From Primulina eburnea (lineage: Eukaryota > Streptophyta > Magnoliopsida > Lamiales > Gesneriaceae): 64,000 nucleotides of DNA. Made by a program: the position numbers and the translations under genes. The stretch is taken from positions 1,054,001 through 1,118,000 of the forward strand of contig NC_133116.1 in assembly GCF_022965805.1 (NCBI RefSeq), written 5' to 3'. Under the pieces are notes generated by a model. It did no database searches. It was given only the letters and a program-made list of their open reading frames with translations, and was not told the origin of the DNA. The stretch's first letter is position 1, and each line of letters begins with the position of its first letter. Shown here in pieces: positions 1 through 10,139 of this stretch.

Positions 1-1217
1 GCGGGTCACAGGATGGGGTTATGCGGTTCGAAGATGGCCTTTGTTTTCAAGAAATAATGGGTCATGATGTGCAGAGGAAAGGAGTTGTGCTTCCAGCGTT
101 AGGTTCTAATGATAATCAAGCTGTCGCTTCTTCCTCTGAGACTCTTTCTATGGAGTTTCTGCAATGTTTGTCCTCTGAAGCTGAGAGGCAAAACATTGAA
201 ATGAATTGGTTTCTTCAGTTGGAGGTACGTAAAACTCTCATTTTGATTCTTGATCATCAAACAAAAAATTCACTTTATCAAGAGAAAAGTAGTTCTTGTT
301 TGAAACATTTCCATGAGCAGATTACTCCGCGAGCGTCAATAATATTAAAGTATATTATGTCTGTAATCTACAATTTTAGTTGCATGGGGACTGCAAATTT
401 GGTTGGGGTGGTTTGCTTTCGTACGATATGAGATGATTTTGTATATTTGTAGAAAATTTACTATTTATAGGACCGGTCGAGCCCAGCAACAAGTGGGAAG
501 ACATATTTATTTGTCTTGTAATAATAGTTCATGTCTAATTTCTCTTCCTATATTTTTCAGATTTTAAAATTTTAATTTGACCAACTACGTTAAATCTTCA
601 TCATCTCTACAATTTCACCGATTATTATTGCGCGGTCGGGCCATTTTAATAGATAATCGGTTAACCCACCCTGATCGAATTCTTGTTTTATACATATGAT
701 GTGACAGAATCAGAATTTGAGATTACTCATGCAAGAAGCCACTCGGAAACAAGCTGTTGTGCTACACAAACACTACGAATCCAGAATCAAGTTCATAATT
801 AAGAAAAAAGATGAACAACTAAGCAATGTAAGAAACAAAGCGATAGAGCTCCAAGATTTCTTGCGGAGAGCAGAAATGGAAGCCAAAGCCTGGGAGACAA
901 AGGCCACAGAAAAAGAAGCCATGGTCTCTGACCTCAACAACAAGCTGAAACAATTCAGACTGAAAGAGTATTCACTTTGTGATTCTTCCTCCAGCAGCAG
1001 CAGCACAAAGGAGATGGGAAAGACAGAAGAAGAGATTAGAAAGATTGGTTGCAAATTATGCGAAGCTCGAAGATCGTGTGTTGTTTTGTTCCCTTGCAAG
1101 CACCTGTGTTGCTGCACGGCGTGTGAGCCACTTTTGGGGCTCTGTCCAGTGTGTGGAACAGCGAAAGAGGCGAGTTTAGAGGTGTTCCTAGGCCTACAGA
1201 AGCCTGCAAAATTCTGA
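1..1217 (+). CDS. BOI-related RING-finger E3 ubiquitin ligase (5' end outside window)
   Basis: Two exons are visible: 1-224 (codons in frame from base 3, open at the window edge) and about 708-1217, joined in phase 0 by a GT-AG intron (donor GAG|GTACGT, acceptor ACAG). The first part holds the MEFLQCLSSEAERQNIEMNW stretch. The second begins with a charged coiled-coil of roughly 85 residues, then a Ser run, and ends in a C-terminal RING: CKLC, then FPCKHLCCC, then CPVC. This arrangement (coiled coil plus C-terminal atypical RING, last residues EVFL) is typical of BOI/BRG/SBP1 ligases, which attach ubiquitin to regulators of cell death, stress and gibberellin responses. Those roles are family knowledge; the substrate here is unknown. 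The stop is TGA at 1215-1217. The start codon and N-terminus lie upstream of the window. Confidence 0.88.
225..707 (+). other. Intron of the BOI-like gene
   Basis: AT-rich intron of about 480 bp with donor GTACGT at 225 and acceptor ACAG ending at 707. An open frame runs on from exon 1 into this intron for about 70 codons, but it has no family similarity I recognise. A second possible AG six bases downstream would drop two codons. Confidence 0.75.
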
Positions 1218-1635
1218 ACCAAGAAAAGTTGGAAAAAGAAGGTGGTGGATGTGAACTCAACTGAACTGATTAGGATATTTTGTTTTGTTCTTTGTAACGC
1301 GGGACTTCAATTGCAGGATTTTTGTGGTAGCATTGACCCAAATTCAATGGATACGTGCCTATAAATCAAACAGGATTAAATTCGAGAACCAGGGATAAAG
1401 AAAATTTTGTCAAGATTTGGGCTAAAATCATAATATACTTACTGCAATTGGATTAGCAGACCAAATACATAATGGAAGCAATAATCATGTTGTTCGTGTA
1501 CGATTTGAAACAAGGCTCTAATAAGTAACTACACATATCGATATTATGTTATCGGGAAAGAAAAGGAATACCAGATGTAAGTCGATTGGGGAGACAAAAT
1601 AAGTTTTCGAAGTGTGAAAAATATAGTTAGAACAC
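1218..1635. other. 3' flank of the BOI-like gene, no gene seen
   Basis: AT-rich sequence with no open frame worth calling. The 3' UTR and polyadenylation site of the upstream gene should lie here. No clear signal could be fixed. Confidence 0.5.
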
Positions 1636-1638
1636 TAA

Positions 1639-2426
1639 GGTTACGTTTGGTTAGAAGGATAGGATAAACTAATGATTAGTACGTAAATGATAAAGAAAAT
1701 GATTGTGGTAGGATTGTAATATATGGTGTAAAATAATATTATGTTTGGTACGATTTTTAAGTGTAGGATAATTTTGAATTTTTCGATGAAAAGACGAAAT
1801 TGCCCTTCCCTTTCGCGACGGCGATAGTGGCGGCGGCGGCAGGCGGCCGATCGGAAATGGGCTGCCGGAAAAGGTCGGAGGGGGAATCATGCCTTCCCTT
1901 TCGCGACGGCTTCTGAAAACCCGTCGCTAATAGCGACGTTTTTTTAGAAACCGTCGCCGATCTTGTGAAACCGTCACTAATTTGACATTTAGCGACGGTT
2001 TATTAATGCATGAAACCGTCGCAGATCTTGGAAAACCGTCGCCGATCTTGTTTTGAGAAGCGACGTTTTTTTAGAAACCGTCGCCGATCTTGTGAAACCG
2101 TCACTAATTTGACATTTAGCGACGGTTTATTAATGCATAAAACCGTCGCCGATCTTGTTTTGAGAAACCGTCGCCGATCTTTTTTGAGAAACCGTCGCTA
2201 ATTTGATTTTGACATCGATAATGAAGGGTAGTATAGTAAAGTACACGTGTGATATAAACAAGGACTAATAATAATGGGCTTGGACATGAGTTAAAATTAC
2301 CCAGGCTTGTACAACTTTGTCCATTGCACAACAGATTGGGTTGGTTTATTTATAATTGAACCAAGCAATGGATTAGGCTGGATAAAATTAGACAATCACA
2401 CCTAATCAGGCCTACCAAGCACAGCC
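1639..2426. mobile_element. 788-bp MITE, PIF/Harbinger (Tourist-like), TAA target duplication
   Basis: The ends form imperfect terminal inverted repeats: GGTTACGTTTGGTTAG at the left and, read on the other strand from the right end, GGCTGTGCTTGGTAGG. They are flanked on both sides by TAA (1636-1638 and 2427-2429), the three-base duplication typical of PIF/Harbinger elements. There is no transposase reading frame inside. The internal part is unusual in being filled with short GC-rich repeats (see the repeat entry). The family assignment rests on termini and target duplication only. Confidence 0.75.
1889..2215. repeat. Tandem/inverted CCGTCGC-rich array inside the MITE
   Basis: A 127-bp unit starting at 1933 repeats at 2060 and is nearly identical over its first 80 bases. 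Within the units the core ACCGTCGC and its complement GCGACGGT occur about a dozen times in both directions, spaced by GATCTTG-type linkers, so the region can fold back on itself. CpG content is far above the surrounding AT-rich DNA. Sub-terminal repeats of this kind are often transposase-binding sites, which is inference here. Confidence 0.8.
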
Positions 2427-2429
2427 TAA

Positions 2430-2535
2430 ACAATGTTATATAGCATTTTAGAAGATGGATGATTGCTGATCGTGTATCATGATATCAAGTATAGGGGTGA
2501 CGAATTTGAAATTTTCGTTACACGTCGAAATAACG

Positions 2536-2581
<46 letters not shown>

Positions 2582-5037
2582 TAAAAATTATATAATATTT
2601 TTAAATAATTAAGTTAAAATTTTAAAAAATATTAGATAATCTTTTGATATAAAACGATATACATCGATATCTTACAAAAATAATGAATTTAATTTCTATT
2701 TGGATTCATCATGGTTGGAATAGCCCAAATCAAAGTTCAATTAAACAACTCGACTCATATTTTAGAATTTAAACAGTTAAGAAATCTTATCTCTGTCATT
2801 TAACCTTACAACTAGTTAGAGAACTATATGTTGAGCTTCGACTTATTTAAAAAGCCGGCGGGTTTCAAAAATGACCTTATATTTCTGATTTATATATATA
2901 TTTGTGATATAAAAATATATAAAGTTATAAAGTATGACAAAAATATATAAATTTATAAAGGAAATAAACAGTAAGGCCACCATATTTGACCCGTCATACG
3001 GCCAGTCATCCCATTTGTTGGTTTCTAATTAGTCATGTTATTATTGATATTGTATAATAAAACTTTTCTGTAGGTGGCAGTAAAAGAAATGTGTTGAAAT
3101 GAAACGGCCAGTAGCAGCTATCCTCTGCCTCCACTGAAGCTTGGCAGAGTACTTGAATCTGCCACCTCCACTGCACTGGACTCTACCTCAACCACGGAAG
3201 ATTCAAGGCAACCAAACAACTTTATTTCATTGATTAAAAGGGGGAGTGCAGTAATAGTAATGGGGACAAATTTATTACTGTTTTGGTGATATCTTTCCAC
3301 ATTTTGGTGAAAGGGTACCAAAAGCAGAGTGCACTGCGGAATAAGTCTGTACTATTCTCAAACAACGTGCTCTTTTTTGGGTGATTCTGTGATATGCTTT
3401 ATTTGTTCATGTCTAGTTCTTTCTTTTTCTTAGCTACTCTAGTTGATCAGTGTTGATTCTGAAATGTACGTGAGAATGAAATATATGTCACAAGGGCAAA
3501 ATCAAATTTTGTTGGACTCTTGTGAAACGTAGAGGGCCAAAATAAGAGCAAAAGGTAGAAAACTTAAAATTTGAACTTCATTTCCTTTTCTTTTAGTTAC
3601 AAATTAAAAGCATCTCTTGTGAAGCTAAAATGAATCGGTTCAATTTATGAGTGGATCAACCCGTTGGGCAACCTACTTGGTGCGCATGCATCATTTGGTG
3701 GAAGCATTTGATCTCGGATCAGCCACATATTTTTCACACGTACATCCGTGCATGATTGGTTGAAAATTGAAATTTACGGATATGACCTCCATATTGAGCT
3801 ACAACTATATTCACTGCTAGAGTCTGTGATGAAAAAACATGACTTGTACCAACTTGAAAGTGTATTATTAGTGCCATTTTATGTGTCAAAATGGATTAAT
3901 GATTCAGTACTATTCAACACACTAGCATTTCTGGTATTCTATTCTTTTAAATGATATGCTAACTTGTTGGATATCTGTGTCCTCTTTTGATACAACTCTG
4001 GAAAACAAGATCTCGCGAAGACCCTTCGACATCAAATTCTATGAAACGAGAGAGAAATTTGAGAACTCGTGATGATGGAATTGACAAGGAATGCATCTAT
4101 AATTCCTAGTCTGAACCTTGTGTACGATTTCATGGTCTCAACACGGCTATGGTTTTGAAGATGCAGTTAAACTTTAATCAATTTCACCTACCACCATTAA
4201 ATGTTGCCACCAACTTTACTTTATTCACACCACTGTAATGGTCGAATGCTTATTCATCTCTTGCTAAAGTTCTCTACTGGATGCCCGAAATAAGCTTTAA
4301 TATTCATTTTTCAGATATGAACTCTATCATGATGCCAACTACTTCGAAATTTGTTCCAAAAAAAATAAAATATTTCCAAATGATATTTGCGTGAAACTCA
4401 AATTGAATACTCGATATAATTCGATAAGAATTGGCTCGGTAAATCAGTTTTTACAGCCTATACAGGGGTGACAGACTGAGGAATATTTTTGCTGGCTACA
4501 TTCACATGGCACTAAATGGACGGACACACACATACACACTCACATTATCTTACACTTGATAACGTCTGTTATGTTAGGACCAAAATATGGTAATATCGCT
4601 GTTTCTAGACCTCATACACTCAAAGTAAGTTCCAAACTCAATTTCCAAGATATTGTTTGGATTACAAATAAGGGGTGCTGCGGAACACAGTAAAAGCCAA
4701 TTTTCATGTTACATGCATGCTCTTTTGAGCAGTTTTCATCCCACAAGAAAAGCACACAGGATTCTTGTTCATTATTAGATATTCAAGTAACACACTAACA
4801 GACTCAGACGAAGATCTTCTGCTTAACTTAGAGACTACAGTAATCTCCACAAGTTCATTTCGATCGAGGTTGAATACTTGTGAAAGTTTGTTTTCGGCGA
4901 ACGTTCAAAAGACACTATTTTCCTAAAAAAGTAAAAACAGAGGACACAAGCGGCTACGTGGTTCAAGAGGTGAAACTATGAACAATTGAACTCACATTTA
5001 TAAAGCATATCATTTAACAATCACACCAGGCCATGGA
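2430..5037. other. Gene-free stretch with an AT microsatellite
   Basis: Contains an (AT)n run at 2541-2578 and AT-rich DNA. Short open frames at 3118-3321 (-) and 3748-3954 (+) show no recognisable domain, no splice context and no family similarity, so they are not called. The right end should carry the 3' UTR of the DUF1295 gene. Confidence 0.5.
2541..2578. repeat. (TA)n microsatellite
   Basis: Uninterrupted TA dinucleotide run of 19 units. Confidence 0.95.
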
Positions 5038-6259
5038 TCATATTTCCTTCTCCTTTCTTGCTAATGATTTCTTGAACCAGGGTATCCAGACCGATGTTTC
5101 CTTTTGATAGCAACTGTACGCTCCCGCTCTGTACTGTTGTTTCGCCATTCGTTGCTCCACAAGAATAGTGACATATGCGAGACACAAGCTGTTCATCAGT
5201 GCACCAAAAAATTTCCAACCACAACCCAAGTTCCAGGCGAAGATCACAAGTCCCCACCACCACATCTGCTCGCCAAAATAGTTCGGGTGTCGCGAGTAAT
5301 GCCACAAACCTTCATCAAGAATCGGCACTAACGGCTGACCAAGTTGTTTCAGCCTGTCATTTCTAATAACAAAATGGTGAAGTTGCGTGTCTGCAAAATA
5401 GGCAATAGTTGCACCAGCCAAGCACACCAATGCAGCAGCAAAATCCCAGATATTCAATTGCTTGTTTTTTGAGTGAACTACATACAAAGGCAAGCAATTA
5501 CCCAACAGAAAAACCTGCAGCAGCAGAAGTTGCAAATATCATATAAATTTCCGTTCTGGCAATACATGAGCATTATATTTCAGTTAAACAAATCCACCAC
5601 AAAAGATTTAAATGTGGCATCATAATTAAGAAACCGGATAATTATGATGATTACCTGCTGCGAAAGGTAGATAGATAATAAGGAAGCCCACCACCAGTTC
5701 TCGCCATACTGTTGCCTCATATCAGTAAATCTCCAATCTTCTCGAGCACCAAACTGCCACCTTTCTCGGCGCAAATAGCTGTGGCTGAGCCTAATGCACC
5801 AAACCGACGTCAGAAAGATCACGAGCCTGGACCTCCAGACGTTACTCTCAGCTAACGGGTGAGAGGAAAAGTAATACACGAGCATCACGGGTATCGCCGT
5901 CCAGTACAAGTCTATCATCTGCAACAGCCCATTTACATTACAGTTCACCATAAAACAAATCAAACTATAAACCATCACTCATAATTGCATGCAAGGATAA
6001 ATGAACTAAAAAGATACCCACCCAGTGGCTGTTTTGGAGTAGTCCCACAACCCAGAAAAGGAGGCTGATGTTGAGGAAGAAGAGAATGAAAGCTAACAGG
6101 AGAGGGTGGTGATAGCATCAAATAGAGGGGAGAAAGAGAATTGGATTGACGAAGGAAGGAAAGATAGAAGAGAATAGAGGGCAGAGGAGCGGTAACCGCG
6201 ATCAGCGCGTTTCTCAAGTTACTGCCATGAGCAAGAGCATCACTACTCGCTACGGCCAT
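5038..6259 (-). CDS. DUF1295 / steroid 5-alpha-reductase-like membrane protein, exon 1 frameshifted
   Basis: Three exons: 6022-6259, 5655-5918, 5038-5514, all with GT-AG borders in phase 0. About 325 residues are expected. Conserved blocks are MIDLYWTAIPVMLVYYF, then RREDWRF-like GAREDWRFTDMRQQYG, then the cofactor-site signature RHPNYFGEQMWWWG near the C-terminus, with several membrane spans. The fold is shared with 5-alpha-reductases and isoprenylcysteine methyltransferases of the ER, which use NADPH or SAM; the substrate of the plant DUF1295 branch is not known to me. Oddity: exon 1 is 238 nt. The ATG frame (MAVASSDALAHG...) fits up to about 6115, then the conserved reading CYHHPLLLAF...LLQNSHW lies in another frame, with a TGA in that frame just before it. 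Two bases appear to be missing near 6110-6115. Either the gene is recently inactivated or the assembly has an indel. Confidence 0.85.
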
Positions 6260-8549
6260 GTTCGACTGTGATTAATTTCGAGGTGTTAGTCCAATATATA
6301 AGCATTTGCTTTGGAATCGACCTTCGCAAAAATGAGTCGCGACCTACATTTCAAAATTTAGAATTCTTTCCTATTATTTTAGATTTTAGAAAATTCGTCG
6401 CTCAAATTATCCTAAAAAAATTATGCGTGCCATTTTTCTGGAAGACATTATTTTTCAACCAAAAAAAAAATGCATAAATCCAAATTGTTTTTTTGTTTTT
6501 TAAAAAAATCTAATTCTATCATCGATTTTGATTAGTAAAAATGGAGTGAAATAATATCGATCATTATTTCACTCCATTTTTACTAATCATACCCCACTTG
6601 AAGAAGAAAATAAGGATAAAGTGGAGTTTGTGTAATAAAAATTAGTGTGCAGATGACATTGATAATGATAATAATATTAAGTATGAAACGCCTTTATTCC
6701 ATTGATGCAACTAATTGAGAAGAACCCAACCTAATTATGGTATTGCTTGCAAAAGTTGAAGAATCGGCGTCGAAGCATGCAAACTTTGGGGAGGGGAGTG
6801 TTGGAGACGTGTCGTAGTAAATTATATCTTTGTTTAGTGGCCTGTAATAATTGTAGTTAGTAATGATTGGAGGCATGCTTCATGTTTGGATAATGATCAC
6901 TTAATTAATTTACAGCTGTTAAGTTCCTGAAATCTCTTCATGCTTTCGCAAGTAATATTTTCGAAATCACATTTATTTATGATTCTGAGTAGTCACACTA
7001 ATCGAATAATTGTTGCTTATATAACTGAAAAATATGTTTAGCTACACTGAGCATGCCCAGTAATTCGATGCACATACAAGTGTAGACGTTTTGCATATAA
7101 CATGAGAACGGAAGAATCCCATCATCGAGCATCCTCCAACTTCTCTTCGATAAAAAAAATGTTAAAATCTTGCTTAGCCAATGCGGACGAACGATCGGGT
7201 GAATGCTTTTTCGTAAAATTTTTAAGTGCATTTTCGAGGGTAGATAATTGCCCTACGAACTGACAACCAGTTTCTATTGTGATGCTAAATTGAGGAGCTG
7301 AAGCCGCAGCCAAAAACACAAAGCGTGAAATAGATTCATCTGCTATAACGTACAAAAAATAAATTTTACGTCGAAAATGACTACATGAGATAGTCCGTCC
7401 CTAATAAATTAATTGATGCCCTTGCGTTACAAGCTAGCCAAGAACATGGACTCTTATGGTGTGGAACAAGGATACCAGATTCTAAAGGCCTGAATCAGTT
7501 GATGTGCTTTATGCCTCAAATAAGTAGCCCATATAAAATACCAACAGCCACGATAAAACCATTATTCCAAAAGAGAGATGGAATTCAGACTCCAGCCAGA
7601 CAAAGATATAATTCTGATTTTTAATTTCAGGGAGTTCCTAGACCAGTGGAGGATTAGAGTTTCATGGGGACAAGGTCCAGACAACAAGAACACCAGGAGG
7701 TCTTTGTTCCAGTATTTTAAATCACGAAGACCGACACTACCCTCATTTTTCGGTTAACACATGCTTGACAAAAATGTTGGTGAAGAAGGAAAAATATTTT
7801 GCCTATCGACTGCATTTCGTATACAATGTTGAATACAACCGAATAGTAAATAGTACTGGAACAACAAAAAATGCAACAAACAAGGACCATAAACCCACTA
7901 CTAGATACTGTACCCGAAACTAATGACTACTAACTTATTGACTTGTTCCATATAGAAACTTGAAAAACTCACTAACAAACAAAACAAATGCTCCTAAAAT
8001 CAGCCACTAGTATTTTGAATCATTCAATCAACTAAGAAAAATTGATGGATGGCTGCTATTCCAGAAAATGACCGACACGTTATATAGATTTTATCGATAA
8101 TCCCATATGGGACGGGCAAGATAGATGGCAAAAAGCATTCTGTTCCTTGCAAAACTGAGCTAATAAGCTCGACTTTGCCTGCATAAGACAGTGATTACAC
8201 CTTATTAACTTGTTGTAAAAATTATCAGAACAATAAGAAATCCAGGATTAGGCTTAATCAACAAATTTGTTTGAAACACATGCACCAGGTTTTTGGACTT
8301 CCAGTTTTTTGGACACCCCTGATCATATCTGACATATGTTGACATGTCATGCACACAAATTCACATACCACGAGCTACAAGATCACCCCTAAGATTTGGG
8401 GTGATCTGCAGTTGCGCATTTGAAGACTTGGATGTAACAAGTTCTTCACAAAACCATTGGCTGAATCAGCAAATCTTTGATCTCATAAGAATACGCTAAA
8501 ACAATCAAACTAGTCCAATAAAAAGCAGTGAAAACGGAATAAGTCCAAC
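6260..8549. other. Gene-free stretch between DUF1295 and the small basic protein gene
   Basis: Holds the promoter of the DUF1295 gene and a perfect inverted repeat at 6529-6589. An open frame at 7122-7355 (-) of 77 codons has no recognised similarity and no supporting splice signals, so it is left uncalled. The right end is probably the 3' UTR of the 8550-8951 gene. Confidence 0.45.
6529..6589. repeat. Perfect 27-bp inverted repeat with 7-base loop
   Basis: The left arm 6529-6555 starts TGATTAGTAAAAATGGAGTG. The right arm 6563-6589 is its exact reverse complement, separated by ATCGATC. It could be a tiny fold-back element, or a hairpin in the 5' flank of the DUF1295 gene, about 270 bp upstream of its ATG. 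No target duplication was found. Confidence 0.85.
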
Positions 8550-8951
8550 CTACTCCTGAACGGCCTTTTTAGCAGCATCTTCTTCTGCTTTCATCTTCCT
8601 CTCCCACTTTCTCTTCCTATAGTCCGCCAACATCTGAGGCATGGCTTCCATTAATTCAGCTGTACGTCCTCTTTTTTCAGCAGCTAATCTATCAACCTTG
8701 TGTCCTTTCCTTTTGGTCTTCATCTCCTTCCTCTCTGGATCGTAGGGCCAATCTGCTCCAGCCAGAAGGACCTCTTTGCGGAGTTGAGCTCGGCGACGTG
8801 CACTGATACCGAGAGGTTTCCAAGCCCCAAGCTCCCAGTAACCCCACACCCCCTTCGAAAGCTCGTCTTTGTACTTTGCTAACCTTTCTTTCCATGGATA
8901 CTGGTATTCTCCCACAGCTTTTGCAACAGATTTTACAGCTTTTCCAGCCAT
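8550..8951 (-). CDS. Small basic conserved plant protein, possibly mitoribosomal (mL59/mL64-like)
   Basis: A single coding exon for 133 residues, beginning MAGKAVKSVAKAVGEYQYPW and ending in a Lys/Glu-rich helix. The central block GVWGYWELGAWKPLGISARR is very Trp-rich and is followed by LRKEVLLAGADWPYDP and a run of basic residues. Charge and size fit a ribosomal or RNA-binding protein. I recall related plant proteins linked to the mitochondrial large ribosomal subunit (mL59/64), but this is a weak memory. The ATG at 8951 has a good context (GCCATGGC) and lies just after a likely 5'-UTR intron (acceptor TGTAG at about 8959, donor AAAG|GTCAAA at about 9993). A non-coding first exon may therefore lie at about 9994-10130. 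Confidence 0.7.
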   Translation of the reverse strand: MAGKAVKSVAKAVGEYQYPWKERLAKYKDELSKGVWGYWELGAWKPLGISARRRAQLRKEVLLAGADWPYDPERKEMKTKRKGHKVDRLAAEKRGRTAELMEAMPQMLADYRKRKWERKMKAEEDAAKKAVQE

Positions 8952-10139
8952 GGCTTCTCTACATAGACCAAGTAATCATGCAAATAAATATAGCACATGA
9001 TATGTTAAAAAAGGTGAAAGAAAACAACAAAAAGTAAAAATGCTAGAGGCCTTAGGATTCGTTTCATATTTAAGATAATATAGAGGCACATTGAGAGCCA
9101 ATCACAGAAATATCCTACTGTGGGCAGGGTGGAATTATATTCGGCCAACCGCAGAAACACCCAAAACCAAAAGCTAGTCCCCCTGCCAAGCGTGCAATAA
9201 CATCTTGTTTGTACTAGTGCAAAACATTAAGAATGTCAATGGATTCATGTGGAACTTTGAATATTGAGCAACAGGAGGAACTTAATTTACTGAATTCACT
9301 ACATTAGAAGTCTCACCCTCTTGAACAAATACAAGAAAATTGGGAAACGACAACGATGTGGAACTTTGTATTTCTCTCTCTCTCGAGATTCATATATGAT
9401 CCAATTCTATTTTAATGACTCGTTCTTACTTCTCTCTCTGAGCTTACCTACTGCTTGCTAACAAAATCATTTAAATGAAAAAATTGTACTCTAAATAACG
9501 TCAATGGCTAAGCTTCCAAATTTTTTCATCTCTCAAATCTACACTCGTCGCCTAGGCTTGGGTCCATTCCATAAGCTCTCACTATATGCAATAATTAGCC
9601 CTTAAAATTGCATCCAACATAGAGATAGAGAAAGACCAAATATAACATCTACAGACACTTCAAATAGTTAACCGTTTCCACTTCAGACAATTTAACAAAC
9701 ATCTTCACTGCAAGCCCTTCTCTAATCAAAGAACGCACACAACAATGAACATTAAGCAGCAGGAGAAAATACACACTAAACCTACAAAATATATCTTTCC
9801 CATATTAGCGTTAGGAAACGAACAATAAAACGAAATATCACTCACAATTTAGTCAAATTTCCCCCATACACAGGTCTCTAAAAGGGTAAGCATAATCATT
9901 AAAACTAGCATTCCTACCTTCATAGAACAAATCTAGATCTTGACGATACACCAAATGAAGGTAAATCAAATAAAAAAAGAGTAAAAATTTGACCTTTCTC
10001 GAGCGTGAGACCACCGGCGTTACTGTGCTGTGCTTTCGATTTTGAATCAGATTTCGGGAGAAAATGCTTTGCAGGGTGGAGTTTTACGTTTTTGTCCTCA
10101 CGATTATAAGTTGGTTTTTGACACAGCAAGGTTTTATAG
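8952..10139 (-). other. Probable 5'-UTR intron and non-coding first exon of the 8550-8951 gene
   Basis: No coding frame is supported. A donor GTCAAA at 9993-9988 and an acceptor TGTAG at about 8959 would define a 5'-UTR intron of about 1 kb, with the first exon near 9994-10130. Leader introns are common in plant housekeeping genes. Transcript data would be needed to confirm; this is inference. Confidence 0.4.

Noticed and set aside
773..1222. Open frame of 149 codons on the minus strand across the BOI-like exon
   Set aside because: It is the antisense of the RING exon and shows no domain of its own.
1889..2215. Regular short repeats considered as a CRISPR-like array
   Set aside because: Repeats are inverted and unevenly spaced inside a transposon of a plant genome.
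3118..3321. 67-codon minus frame rich in SSVVEVES
   Set aside because: No splice context, no known domain, and codon composition like non-coding DNA.
7122..7355. 77-codon minus frame (MYVIADESISRF...)
   Set aside because: Looks protein-like in parts but no family recognised and no neighbouring exons found.
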